Positions 49,771-58,667 of a stretch of DNA of 64,000 nucleotides are shown here, piece after piece (positions within the stretch are counted from its first letter, which is position 1; each line of letters starts with the position of its first letter). The stretch comes from CAZMYM01 sp964620325 (GTDB lineage: Bacteria > Bipolaricaulota > Bipolaricaulia > UBA7950 > UBA9294). The stretch covers positions 1-64,000 of the forward strand of contig CAZUIM010000005.1 in assembly GCA_964620325.1 (NCBI GenBank), in the 5' to 3' direction. The notes beneath the pieces were generated by a model, which searched no databases, was not told the DNA's origin, and was given only the letters and a program-made list of their open reading frames with translations. Position numbers and translations under genes: made by a program.

Positions 49771-50819
49771 AGCCGTCTCCAGGCAGAGGAGACGAGCAGG
49801 ACGACCTTCTCCCACTTCGGTAGGCCGACACGGCGTGAAAGGTCGAAGCGACCGGCGCGGATCCGCGCGAGGATCCGCCCGTAGATCTCGGCGAGAAGCC
49901 ACGGGCACCGGCGGCCTCGCCGCGGGAGGAGAGGGAGGAGGTGTCGCCCCCGCGCTAGATACCCGGCTGCCCGATCGGCCTGAACCTCGAGAAGGCGCGT
50001 CAGCGCGGTCGACGCCCCTCCGCCCGCGGCGGCGCGCCGCAGATCGACCTCGTCGACTCCAAAGCGCCCCATCTCGTCGGCCGGAAGGTAGATCCGATCG
50101 CGCTCCAGATCCTCGGCGACGTCGCGGAGGATGTTCACCAGCTGCATCCCGAGGCCAAGATCGATGGCCGCCGCCCGCATCGCGTCGGTCGGAGGGACAC
50201 CGTCGTTCAGGATCGGCAACGTCGCCAATCCGACGGCCGCGGCAACACGATAGCAGTAGGCGCGAAGCGCCTCGAAATCCTCGACGCGCCGGAGGGTGAG
50301 ATCCATCTCCATTCCGTCGAGGATCACGGCAAGATCATCCGGATCGACGCCGTAGATCTCAATCGCGTCGCCGAGCGCCAAGTCCGGTCCGTCCTCCGGC
50401 TCGCCGGCCGCCGCCCGCGCCAATCGCTCCCGCAACCGGACCAGAGCGCGGCGACGCAGCGCGATCGCCTCCCGCGTGGCCAACTCGACGCGATCCGGCC
50501 GGGCAGACTCGGATGGGCCGTCCGACGCGGTCGTCGTGGGCGAATCTTCCGACGCGCCCAGGTCGACAGCATCATCTTCTTTGAGAAGATCGCTTCCAGC
50601 GCTCTTCTCCGTAAGCGACTCGTGCGAACCCACAGGCTCGCACGAGTCTGCGGCATCATCTGCGCACCGACAGAACGCGTAGAGGGCGTAGATGGCGAGC
50701 CGTTGCCGCCGCGGGAGGGACAAAAAGGCGTAGTAGAAGTTGCGCGCCCCCTGCTTCGTCAGACTGGCGCAGAGACGGTAAGCGTCCGCTAGATCCACCG
50801 CCGCCTCCCGACGAGACAT
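49767..50819 (-). CDS. hpnD: Presqualene diphosphate synthase HpnD, with an insert
   Basis: A 350-residue squalene/phytoene-synthase-fold enzyme. First Asp-rich motif YAFCRCADDAAD, later GMQLVNILRDVAEDLERDRIYLP. It condenses two farnesyl diphosphates. Directly after the first motif there is an extra stretch of about 50 residues (SCEPVGSHESLTEKSAGSDL, then an acidic, Ser/Thr-rich run to ARPDR) that normal HpnD lacks. A perfect 11-bp palindrome lies in its coding DNA. The start is 31 bp inside hpnC. Confidence 0.9.
   Translation of the reverse strand: MSRREAAVDLADAYRLCASLTKQGARNFYYAFLSLPRRQRLAIYALYAFCRCADDAADSCEPVGSHESLTEKSAGSDLLKEDDAVDLGASEDSPTTTASDGPSESARPDRVELATREAIALRRRALVRLRERLARAAAGEPEDGPDLALGDAIEIYGVDPDDLAVILDGMEMDLTLRRVEDFEALRAYCYRVAAAVGLATLPILNDGVPPTDAMRAAAIDLGLGMQLVNILRDVAEDLERDRIYLPADEMGRFGVDEVDLRRAAAGGGASTALTRLLEVQADRAAGYLARGRHLLPLLPRRGRRCPWLLAEIYGRILARIRAGRFDLSRRVGLPKWEKVVLLVSSAWRRL
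50617..50648. repeat. Perfect 11-bp inverted repeat inside hpnD
   Basis: GACTCGTGCGA (50617-50627) and TCGCACGAGTC (50638-50648) with a 10-nt gap, at the beginning of the extra segment of hpnD. This may be a trace of an inserted palindromic element or an mRNA hairpin. Confidence 0.75.
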
Positions 50820-51688
50820 CCGAGGACGGTCGAGGCGATCAGCCGCCGTTTCTCCCGCGCCGAGATCGTCGGACGACCGACGAGCGGGTCGCAATCCTGC
50901 GCGCGGATCGCGTCGAGGATCGCGAGCCCCCCGCGAGAGAAGAGGGTGAGCTCGACGCGCAGTCGCCCGCCGACGAGATCGAGGAGCGTGAGGCCGCGGG
51001 CGAACCATTCCTCGGCCCGCTCGACCTGAAAGCGGATCAGATCTCGCACCGCCGGACGCGCTTCGTCGGCTCTCAGGTCGGCCTCGCAGACGTCGAACGC
51101 TCGCATCTCGTCTTGCGGGATGTAGATCCGCCCGATCGCCAGGTCGCGGGCGACGTCCTGCCAGAAGTTGGCCAGTTGAAGCGCGGTACAGGTCGCATCC
51201 GAGAGCGTGAACCGCTCCGAATCCCGATACCCGTGCAACATCAACACAAGTCGGCCGACCGGGTTCGCCGAGTGCTCGCAGTAACGCAATAGGCCGCCGA
51301 ACGACTCGTAGCGGTCGGTCCGCTGGTCGATTCGGTTCGCTTCGATCAGCCGCGCGAACGGCTCGCGCGGGAGGTCGAACCGAGCGATGGTCTCACCCAA
51401 CGCGACGAAAAGACGGCCCCTGCCGCGGCCGGCGAAGGCGGCATCGAGATCCTCCTCGAAGCGATCGAGGGCGCGAAGTCGATCGCCTCCGACCTCGTCG
51501 CCGATGTCGTCGACCGTCCGGCAGAACGCGTAGATCGCCGCGCGGTGGGGTCGGAGCGAACGCGGCGTCAACCGTGACAAGACGGTGAAGTTCTCGTAGT
51601 GGGCGCAGGCCAGCCGAAGGCATTCCTCCTGCGAACGGCGAAGCGAGAGATCGACCGGCTCGTCGGCGCCCCAGAAGGCGCCTACCAT
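50789..51688 (-). CDS. hpnC: Hydroxysqualene synthase HpnC
   Basis: A 299-residue squalene/phytoene-synthase-fold protein. HYENFTVLSRLTPRSLRPH at the N-terminus is typical of HpnC. The first Asp motif is YAFCRTVDDIGDEV, and the second QLANFWQDVARDLAIGRIYIP. It converts presqualene diphosphate to hydroxysqualene. Its ATG lies within the last codons of yjbQ, after TTCAGGG. Confidence 0.93.
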   Translation of the reverse strand: MVGAFWGADEPVDLSLRRSQEECLRLACAHYENFTVLSRLTPRSLRPHRAAIYAFCRTVDDIGDEVGGDRLRALDRFEEDLDAAFAGRGRGRLFVALGETIARFDLPREPFARLIEANRIDQRTDRYESFGGLLRYCEHSANPVGRLVLMLHGYRDSERFTLSDATCTALQLANFWQDVARDLAIGRIYIPQDEMRAFDVCEADLRADEARPAVRDLIRFQVERAEEWFARGLTLLDLVGGRLRVELTLFSRGGLAILDAIRAQDCDPLVGRPTISAREKRRLIASTVLGCLVGRRRWI

Positions 51689-52170
51689 CCCTGAACTTGG
51701 ATGATGATCTCGCGTGGGCGCGGCCGATCGAGCTCAATCATGAACACCCGCTGCCAACGCCCGAGCAGGGGGCGTCCGTCGGCGATCGGGACCGTCTCGC
51801 TCGTATTGAGGAAGAGATGCTGGCAGTGCGAGTGCCCATTCGGGCACTCGTCCTCGGTCATGTTGGCCGTCCGGACGACGAAGTCGTTATGTCGGTAGTC
51901 GGCCTCGCGGGGCGCCGTTCGCTCGAGGAACTGAGCCATGTCCCGGAGGAGCAGCGGCTCGTGCTCGTTGATCACCACCGCCGCCGTCGTGTGCCGCGAG
52001 AAGACGGTGACCGTCCCCTCGCGGATCTCGGCGTTCCGGACCGCGTCGAGGACCTCGTCGGTGATGTCGATGAACTCGGGCGCCTTCGTCGCCCTCCGAC
52101 GGACCGACGTTCGATACAGCTTCATCCCCACTCGCTCTTCGGTCTGTGTTTCCATGGTCTTGTTAGTCAC
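51682..52170 (-). CDS. yjbQ: YjbQ-family protein (UPF0047)
   Basis: A 162-residue protein of the YjbQ/UPF0047 family. Characteristic residues are SRHTTAAVVINEHEP, YRHND, NGHSHCQHLFLNTSETVPI, GRWQRVFMIELDRPR and IIIQVQG. Family members show thiamine-phosphate-synthase activity in vitro, but the cellular role is unclear. A GTG start is set by GGAGGG in the last codons of ispH. Its presence inside a hopanoid/MEP operon is unusual; MEP synthesis needs thiamine diphosphate at DXS, which offers a speculative link. Confidence 0.9.
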   Translation of the reverse strand: MTNKTMETQTEERVGMKLYRTSVRRRATKAPEFIDITDEVLDAVRNAEIREGTVTVFSRHTTAAVVINEHEPLLLRDMAQFLERTAPREADYRHNDFVVRTANMTEDECPNGHSHCQHLFLNTSETVPIADGRPLLGRWQRVFMIELDRPRPREIIIQVQGW

Positions 52171-52172
52171 CT

Positions 52173-53051
52173 CTACGAACCCTCCACCGTTCCGGCTCGA
52201 ATCTCTTTGCCGGACCTCTCCAACCGCTCCACCACCTCTTCGATCACCGCGTCGGGCGTCGATGCGCCGGCCGTGACGCCGACGCGCTCACGCCCGGCGG
52301 ACCACTCGACCTCGATCTCGTCGGCCGACTCGATGTGGTACGTCGGAACGTCGGTCGCACGACAGGTCTCGACGAGCTTTCGCGTGTTCGCCGACGTCCG
52401 ACTTCCGACGACGAAGAGGACGTCGACCGCTTCCGCGAGGACCTGCGCCGCCTGATACCGCCGGCCGGTCTCAGGACAGGTCGTGTCGACGATCCGAATC
52501 TCCGGGACGTGGCCGGCGAGCCGCTTGACCATCGACTCGGCGAACTGGCCAAATCGCTCCGGGCTCTTCGTCGTCTGAGAGATGATCGCAACCCCGGCCG
52601 GCCCCTCGGGGACGTCGACGTCCGGCGACTGGGTCGCCACCCCTTGCCCGCGCGTCCAGGAGAGGATCCCCCGAACCTCCGGATGTTCCGCCTCTCCGTA
52701 TAGGATGACCGCAAACCCGTCTTCGACGAGACGGGCGACCGTCTCCTGCGCCTTCCGAACGATCGGGCAAGTCGTATCGACGAGACGCAATCCTCGCCGA
52801 TCGATCTCCGCGTAGATCTCCTCGCCGGCCCCGTGCGCCGTGATCGCCACCGTCCCGCCTTCGGGGACTCCGTCGAGCCCCTCGACCATCTTCGCCCCTT
52901 TGGCGGCGAGTCCGTCGACGACGTGAGCGTTGTGGACGATCGCCCCGAGCGTGTGAAGCGGTCCGTGCTCGGTGAGCTCCGTCTCGATCATCTGGACGGC
53001 ACGTCGAACGCCGCCGCAGAACCCGAGAATCTTCGCCATGACGACGGTCAT
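52173..53051 (-). CDS. ispH: 4-hydroxy-3-methylbut-2-enyl diphosphate reductase IspH
   Basis: A 292-residue iron-sulfur enzyme making IPP and DMAPP. The three cluster cysteines are in LGFCGGVRRAV, VDTTCPIVRK and VDTTCPETGRR; AHGAGEE and the His residues of VHNAHVVDGL are also present. ATG overlaps the cyclase stop and follows GGAGGGGATCGA. It supplies C5 units for the adjacent prenyl synthase and hopanoid genes. Confidence 0.96.
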   Translation of the reverse strand: MTVVMAKILGFCGGVRRAVQMIETELTEHGPLHTLGAIVHNAHVVDGLAAKGAKMVEGLDGVPEGGTVAITAHGAGEEIYAEIDRRGLRLVDTTCPIVRKAQETVARLVEDGFAVILYGEAEHPEVRGILSWTRGQGVATQSPDVDVPEGPAGVAIISQTTKSPERFGQFAESMVKRLAGHVPEIRIVDTTCPETGRRYQAAQVLAEAVDVLFVVGSRTSANTRKLVETCRATDVPTYHIESADEIEVEWSAGRERVGVTAGASTPDAVIEEVVERLERSGKEIRAGTVEGS

Positions 53052-54973
53052 TCGATCCCCTCCAGCGCGCGTCGGTACCGCCCGAGGGCCATCAGCGGGA
53101 AGACGTCGCGGTACAGGTGATAGCGGATCATGAAGTCGGTCGGGAATCCGGTCCCGGTGAAAGCTTCCTCGTCCCAACCGCCGCTTTCGTTCTGCGCTTC
53201 CATCAGGTACTCGATCCCCCGGACGGTCGCCGGATGGCCCGCTTCACCGGCGGCCAGGAGACCGAGAAGGGCCCACCCGGTCTGGGACGCGGTCGACGGA
53301 CCCCGCCCCCGCCAGACCGGATCGTAGTATCCCTCGATCTTCTCGCCCCATCCGCCGTCCTCGTTCTGGTGGTCGATCAGCCACTCGACCGCCCGCCGGA
53401 CGTACGGCGCGTCCATCGCCTCCCCGACCGCCTCAAGGGCCGGGAGGACGGCGCCGATCCCGTAGGTGAGGTTGACGCCCCAGCGACCGAACCAGGCTCC
53501 GTCAGCCTCCTGCTCGCGCTTCAGGTAGCTGATCGCTCGATCGACGGCCCGGTCTCCGATTCGTGCCCCGAGCCGACCGAGGCACTCGACGATGTGCGCG
53601 GTGACATCGGCCGACGGCGGATCGATCACCTCGCCAAAGTCGCAGAACGGGATCTGGCGGGTCCAGGATTGCGTGTTGTTCCGATCGAACGCGCCCCATC
53701 CGCCGTTTCGGCTCTGCATCCCGAGGAGCCACTCCCGCCCGCGCTCGAGCGCGCGCGTCTTCGCCCGCTCGTCGACGCCCGCCTCGAGGAGACCGAGCAT
53801 GACGACGGCGCTGTCATCGGTGTCCGGATAGTGGTCATTCGCGAACTCGAACGCCCACCCGCCCGGCCGCGCACCGGAGCGGACCTGCCAGTCCCCGCCG
53901 ACGAAGATCTGCTCGTCGAGGAGCCACTCGGCCGCCCGGACGATCGCCGCGTCGTCCGGAGCGACCCCCGCGTCCTCCAGGGCGAGGAGGGCGAGCCCCG
54001 TGTCCCAAACCGGCGAGAGACAGGACTGGAGCCGGAAGCGGTTCCCCTCGCGAATCGAGAACCCGGTCGACCCGTAGAAGCCGACGAAGCCGTCGTGAAG
54101 CGGTCCTTCGTCGAGTGAGTACCCGCGGAGGCTCAACGCGATCAGCGAGTAGACCCACGGCGGTTGAATCCCGCCCCACGCCCCGTCGGCCTCCTGCCGC
54201 TCGAGGATCCACCGCTCGGCCCGGTCGAGCGCCCTTCGACGCAACGGCTTCCACGGAAGCCGCTCGTGCAGCCGCAGGACCCGATCGAGCCAGAGAAAGG
54301 CCGACGCGCGCCACGACCGTTTCGCCGGACGGATCGACAGGTCGGCTCGCTCGCGCCCCTCGACGAAGAGCTCGTCGATGCGGACCGAATCCGAAAGCGG
54401 AACGACGGGCCGCGCGTCCATGATGATCGACATCGGCACGATCGTCTGCCGCGCCCAGCAGGCGAACGAGTAGATGTTCACTGGGAACCATCGGGGGAGA
54501 AGAACGAACTCGGCCGGAAGGGTCGGCAGACCGTGCCAGTCCCACTCCCCCATCATCGCCAGCCAGATCTTGGTGAACACGCGGACCTTCTCCACCCCGC
54601 CGCGCGCGCGGATGAACGCGCGCGCGCGCTCCATCTCCGGATTGCCACTCGAGACGCCCGCCATCTTCAGCGCGAGGTAGGCCTCGACCGTGATCGACAG
54701 CTCGCCCGGCCCGTCGTGCCAGTTGGCCCACGTCCCGTCGTCGCGCTGTCGAGCGAGAATGTCGGCCGCGGCGGCGCGCGCTTCGTCGGCGTCCGGAATT
54801 CCGAGGATGTGCCGAAGGAAGATGTGCTCGGCCGTGATCGTCACGTTCGACTCGAGTTCGGCCCACCAGTACCCGGCGTCGGCCTGCATCGACAGCAGAT
54901 GATCGACGGACGTTCGAACGGCGTCTTCGACACGGCGTGTCGTCCTCTGGGCGGTCGCGGTGTGGTCAGTCAT
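53048..54973 (-). CDS. shc: Squalene-hopene cyclase
   Basis: A 641-residue membrane-associated cyclase. The protonating DxDD motif is DTDD at residues 384-387, close to its place in the Alicyclobacillus enzyme. Many QW repeats are visible (for example QEADGAWGG, QSRNGGWGAF, QNEDGGWGE, QNESGGWDEE). It converts squalene to hopene/hopanol. The start overlaps the ispG 3' end by 8 bases. Confidence 0.97.
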   Translation of the reverse strand: MTDHTATAQRTTRRVEDAVRTSVDHLLSMQADAGYWWAELESNVTITAEHIFLRHILGIPDADEARAAAADILARQRDDGTWANWHDGPGELSITVEAYLALKMAGVSSGNPEMERARAFIRARGGVEKVRVFTKIWLAMMGEWDWHGLPTLPAEFVLLPRWFPVNIYSFACWARQTIVPMSIIMDARPVVPLSDSVRIDELFVEGRERADLSIRPAKRSWRASAFLWLDRVLRLHERLPWKPLRRRALDRAERWILERQEADGAWGGIQPPWVYSLIALSLRGYSLDEGPLHDGFVGFYGSTGFSIREGNRFRLQSCLSPVWDTGLALLALEDAGVAPDDAAIVRAAEWLLDEQIFVGGDWQVRSGARPGGWAFEFANDHYPDTDDSAVVMLGLLEAGVDERAKTRALERGREWLLGMQSRNGGWGAFDRNNTQSWTRQIPFCDFGEVIDPPSADVTAHIVECLGRLGARIGDRAVDRAISYLKREQEADGAWFGRWGVNLTYGIGAVLPALEAVGEAMDAPYVRRAVEWLIDHQNEDGGWGEKIEGYYDPVWRGRGPSTASQTGWALLGLLAAGEAGHPATVRGIEYLMEAQNESGGWDEEAFTGTGFPTDFMIRYHLYRDVFPLMALGRYRRALEGIE

Positions 54974-56033
54974 CGGTCCTCCGACGACGATGCAGGGTCC
55001 CGCGAACGGTGCGGACGATCTCCTCAGCGAGCTGCTCCTCCGGAATGGAGACCAGAACAGGCGTCCCCTCCACGTAAATCGTCCCCGCTCGGTGTCCGGC
55101 AACGAGGCCCACGTCGGCCTCTCGCACCTCTCCGAGTCCGTTGACGACACACCCCATCAGCGTCACGCTGATCGGCTCGACGACGTCGGCAAGCTCTCGA
55201 CGGACCTTGTCGGCGACGGTGATCAGATCGATCCCGGTTCGCCCGCACGTCGGGCAGACGTGTAGATCGATCCCGCGCGAACGCAAGCCGAGCGACCGCA
55301 GGATCTCGTACGCAACCCGAACCTCCTCGACCGGATCGCCGGCGAGGGAGATCCGCAGGGTATCGCCGAGCCCCTCTTCGAGAAGCGCACCGAGCCCGAC
55401 GGCCGAACGGATCGCGCCCTCCCACGGGGTTCCCGCCTCGGTGATTCCGATGTGCAACGGGTAGTCGACCTCTCTCGCCATCGCCCGATTCGCCTCGAGC
55501 GTCATCCGTACGTCGGTTCCCTTCAGCGAAACGACGATCTGATCGACGTCGTGCTCCTCGAGAAGCGTGATCTCGTCGAGGGCACTGCGGACCATCCCGG
55601 CGGCCGTCGCCCGCCCGCCTGCGTCGAGATAAGACTCGGCGAGGGAACCGGAGTTCGCGCCGACGCGGATCGGGATGCCGGCCCGCTTCGCCGCCTCCGC
55701 GATCTCGCCGATCCGCGCCGGATCGGTGATGTTTCCCGGATTCAGCCGCAATTTGTCGATCCCCGCTTCGATCGCCCGCAGGGCGAGCCGATGATCGAAA
55801 TGAACGTCGGCGACCAACGGGACCGTCACCCGCTTCTTGATGTCCGGGAGCGCTTCGGCAGCGGCGACCTCGTTGACCGCGACGCGGACGATCTCGCATC
55901 CCGCCTCCTCGAGCCGGAGGATCTGAGCGACCGTCGCCTCGACGTCGGCCGTCTCCGTGTTCGTCATCGACTGCACGACGATCGGCCCGCCGCCACCGAT
56001 CGTCACCCCGCCGACATTCACCTTCCGTGTCAT
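54966..56033 (-). CDS. ispG: HMBPP synthase IspG (GcpE)
   Basis: A 355-residue MEP-pathway iron-sulfur enzyme. VQSMTNTETADVEAT at the N-terminal barrel, LRLNPGNI, RVGANSGSL, and the cluster cysteines CPTCGRTG and GCVVNGLGE near the C-terminus are all visible. It is the compact bacterial form, not the plant/Chlamydia type. GGAGGGACC precedes the ATG, which overlaps the hpnG stop. Confidence 0.96.
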   Translation of the reverse strand: MTRKVNVGGVTIGGGGPIVVQSMTNTETADVEATVAQILRLEEAGCEIVRVAVNEVAAAEALPDIKKRVTVPLVADVHFDHRLALRAIEAGIDKLRLNPGNITDPARIGEIAEAAKRAGIPIRVGANSGSLAESYLDAGGRATAAGMVRSALDEITLLEEHDVDQIVVSLKGTDVRMTLEANRAMAREVDYPLHIGITEAGTPWEGAIRSAVGLGALLEEGLGDTLRISLAGDPVEEVRVAYEILRSLGLRSRGIDLHVCPTCGRTGIDLITVADKVRRELADVVEPISVTLMGCVVNGLGEVREADVGLVAGHRAGTIYVEGTPVLVSIPEEQLAEEIVRTVRGTLHRRRRTDD

Positions 56034-56686
56034 GGTCCCTCCTCCGGCACCGGCCGGCGCGTCATGGCTTTCTCCAGCGCCGGGATCAGATCGTTCAGCG
56101 CGCGTCCGAGCGCGCGCCCTGCGCGCGTCGCCGCCCGCCCGGCCCGCAGCGCGGAGATCGGATGACGGAAGACGGAAATCACCACAGGCTCTTCGATCGA
56201 GAACGGGAGATGGATGTCGATCGGGTCGAGAACGGCGCGCAGCGAAACGAACGGAACATTCCGCCGCTTCGCCCATCCCGCCAGCGGGCCGCTCTCCATG
56301 TCAACGGAGACGGCACCCGAACGAGCGAGTTTGCGCTTCGTCCCGAGGTCGGCGACGCCCGCGACAGACGCGCACGGGCCGAGCCGGCAGGGATGTCCGT
56401 CCCGCTCCAGCGCTCGCCGGGCTCGATCGAGAATCTCGGCGTCGACGACGATCTCCTCTCCGCGGTGGCGGATCACGTCGGAGAGAACCAGGTCCCCGAC
56501 CCGAAGGCCGGCCGCGAGGCCTCCACAAAACCCGCTCGCAACGAGGACCACCGGCGTCTCCGACCCGACGAGGTCATCCATGACCTCGCCGGAGCGTTCG
56601 CCGACCGGCGTCCGTACGACGCGAACGCCCGCGCCCCGGCGGATCCAACGCGCCTCGATCGAGTACGCCGTCGTCACCGCAATCAC
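56030..56686 (-). CDS. hpnG: Hopanoid-associated phosphorylase/nucleosidase HpnG
   Basis: A 218-residue nucleoside-phosphorylase-fold protein. ASGFCGGLAAGLRVGDLVLSD and SVDMESGPLAGWAKRRNVPF, the purine/nucleoside-binding motifs of this superfamily, are present. Beside HpnH it should remove adenine from adenosylhopane. GTG at 56686 overlaps the hpnH stop (GTGA) and gives a start directly at the first beta-strand (IAVTTAYSIEARW). By fold alone, futalosine hydrolase would be the alternative; the operon decides for HpnG. Confidence 0.88.
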   Translation of the reverse strand: MIAVTTAYSIEARWIRRGAGVRVVRTPVGERSGEVMDDLVGSETPVVLVASGFCGGLAAGLRVGDLVLSDVIRHRGEEIVVDAEILDRARRALERDGHPCRLGPCASVAGVADLGTKRKLARSGAVSVDMESGPLAGWAKRRNVPFVSLRAVLDPIDIHLPFSIEEPVVISVFRHPISALRAGRAATRAGRALGRALNDLIPALEKAMTRRPVPEEGP

Positions 56687-57687
56687 CCCGTCCACGCTCC
56701 CCGAGCCAATCGGACCAACGATCGGGGATGCGACATCGCGTGGAGAATGCTTGCCCCCTCGAAGGCCGAGTGCATCATGCAGTTGGCGCAGCGACGATCG
56801 CGCCCCGGACCGTACTTCGCCCACAGCTCGTCCAGAAAGAGCTCGCCGATGTCGTCAGTGTGACGATCCGCGATCGTGTAACACGGGACCCGCCAACCGC
56901 GTACGGTGTAGGTCGGCGTCGTCCACGCGGCACACTCGTAGGACGTCTCCCCCCGGAGGAAATCGAGATAGAGCGGGTTGTTGTAAAAGGGGAAGCCGTT
57001 TCGTGGATCGAGGACTCGGCGGAAGACGTCGATCGACTCCTGCCGCTGTAGGAAGAGCTCCTGATCCGGCGCGTCCTCGTACGCGTAGCCCGGCGAGACC
57101 ATCAACCCTTCGACTCCGATCCCCTTCAGTTCGGTGAACAGGCGATGCAGATCGTCGACGTCGGAACCGTGGAACAGCGTCGTGTTCGTGCAGACTCGGA
57201 ATCCCCGCGCGAGCGCTTCGCGGATCGCAGCGATCGCTTCGCGGTACGTTCCGGAGCGCTGGGTCACCTGGTCGTGGATCCCTTCCGTTCCGTCGACGTG
57301 GACGACGAAGGAAAGCTGGTCCGACGGCGTGAATCGGTCGAGCGACTCGCGAAGGAGGAGACCGTTGGTGCAGAGGTAGATGAAGCGTCGATCCTCGAGA
57401 ATCGCTCGGACGATCTCCCCGATCTCTCGATGCATCAGCGGCTCCCCGCCGGAGATGGAGACGATCGGGGCGTCCGACGCGCGAACCGCCGCCATGCATT
57501 CCTCGGCCGTCAACCGGCGGTCGATCACGTCGTGGTACTCGCGCACGCGCCCACATCCGATGCAAGCGAGGTTGCACGCTTCGAGCGGTTCAAGCATCGT
57601 CACGAACGGGAACCGAGGGACGCCGTGCACCTTCTTCGAAACCAAATACCGCGCCATCGCCATGTCGAGCTTGAACGGTCGACTCAC
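56683..57687 (-). CDS. hpnH: Adenosylhopane synthase HpnH (radical SAM)
   Basis: A 334-residue radical SAM enzyme with the CNLACIGCG cluster motif (Cx3Cx2C), SISGGEPLMH, and a C-terminal cysteine set (CAAW, VPCYTIADRH, CANCMMHSAFE) typical of HpnH. It joins the adenosyl radical to hopene, starting the extended side chain. The GTG start follows GAGGAGGGAGAA and overlaps the prenyl-synthase stop. Confidence 0.95.
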   Translation of the reverse strand: MSRPFKLDMAMARYLVSKKVHGVPRFPFVTMLEPLEACNLACIGCGRVREYHDVIDRRLTAEECMAAVRASDAPIVSISGGEPLMHREIGEIVRAILEDRRFIYLCTNGLLLRESLDRFTPSDQLSFVVHVDGTEGIHDQVTQRSGTYREAIAAIREALARGFRVCTNTTLFHGSDVDDLHRLFTELKGIGVEGLMVSPGYAYEDAPDQELFLQRQESIDVFRRVLDPRNGFPFYNNPLYLDFLRGETSYECAAWTTPTYTVRGWRVPCYTIADRHTDDIGELFLDELWAKYGPGRDRRCANCMMHSAFEGASILHAMSHPRSLVRLARGAWTG

Positions 57688-58667
57688 TTCTCCCTCCTCG
57701 CCAGGTACTCGATCAAGTCCTGCAGTGCAACCCGCCCGTCGCCCGAAAGCGGAAGCACGTCGACGATCCCGCACGCGCGGTCCACGTAGTCACGAACGAG
57801 CTCTCCTCCCTGAGCCTCGACGCCGAGACGGTCGAAGAGGCCGACCACCCAGTCGACGTCGGCCGCCTCGATCGACTCGCCGGCGTAGATCCGTTCGAGC
57901 CGCCCTCGATCCTCATCCTCCACCGTCGCGTAGGCGATCGCCACCGGAAACGCCTTCTTCCGCCGACGGACGTCGGAGGCGGTCGGCTTCCCGAGCACGT
58001 CACCGTCACCCCAGATTCCGAGCAGATCGTCCTGGATCTGGAACGCTCGTCCCACGGCCGTACCGATCTCGGCGAGTCGCCGGATTACGTCGTCCGACGC
58101 TTCCGCACACAGACCCCCGATCCGGAACGCGCAACGAAACAGCGCCCCGGTCTTTCGGTCGACCATCTCCAGGTACTCGTCGGCCGTCACGAACCGCTCT
58201 TCGAACGAAAGATCGAGCGACTGGCCTTCGATCATCTCGGCCGTCGCGTCGAGCAAGACCCGCGCCGCCGTCGGACCCGCGTCGAGCGTCGATCGAACGG
58301 CGATCGCGTGCATCAGGTCTCCCGCGTTGATCGCCTCGGGGATTCCCCACCGAGTCCAGACGGCCGGCCGACCGCGGCGGGTTTCGTCGCGATCCTGGAC
58401 GTCATCGTGGATCAACGAGAACCCGTGAACGAGCTCCAGGCCGACGGCGGCCGGAAGCGCAGCCTCGACGGCGGCTCCGAGCTCCTCCGCGGCGAAGAGC
58501 AGCAACGACGGGCGAAGCAGCTTCCCGAGCGACGACGCCTCTCCGTCGGCGAGACCGACGTGATATCGGAGGATCGCGTCGAGCCGAGAGGGCCCGGCGA
58601 GAGCCCGGCGGAGCCCGTCCTCGATCGGCTCCCGGTACCGGTCGAGCAGTCTCGTCGCCTCGCTCAT
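57684..58667 (-). CDS. Short-chain polyprenyl diphosphate synthase
   Basis: A 327-residue isoprenyl synthase. The first Asp motif DDVQD is at 88-92, preceded by ELVHGFSLIH, and the second is QIQDDLLGIWGD. The aromatic residue five positions before the first motif suggests a short product such as farnesyl diphosphate, the substrate of HpnD. The first motif is DDxxD, not the DDx4D of Escherichia coli IspA. It is translationally coupled to the response-regulator gene upstream (ATGA). Confidence 0.92.
   Translation of the reverse strand: MSEATRLLDRYREPIEDGLRRALAGPSRLDAILRYHVGLADGEASSLGKLLRPSLLLFAAEELGAAVEAALPAAVGLELVHGFSLIHDDVQDRDETRRGRPAVWTRWGIPEAINAGDLMHAIAVRSTLDAGPTAARVLLDATAEMIEGQSLDLSFEERFVTADEYLEMVDRKTGALFRCAFRIGGLCAEASDDVIRRLAEIGTAVGRAFQIQDDLLGIWGDGDVLGKPTASDVRRRKKAFPVAIAYATVEDEDRGRLERIYAGESIEAADVDWVVGLFDRLGVEAQGGELVRDYVDRACGIVDVLPLSGDGRVALQDLIEYLARREK

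Noticed and set aside
56030..56686. Futalosine hydrolase (mqnB)
   Set aside because: The fold would allow it, but the gene is coupled directly to hpnH inside a hopanoid operon, so HpnG fits better.
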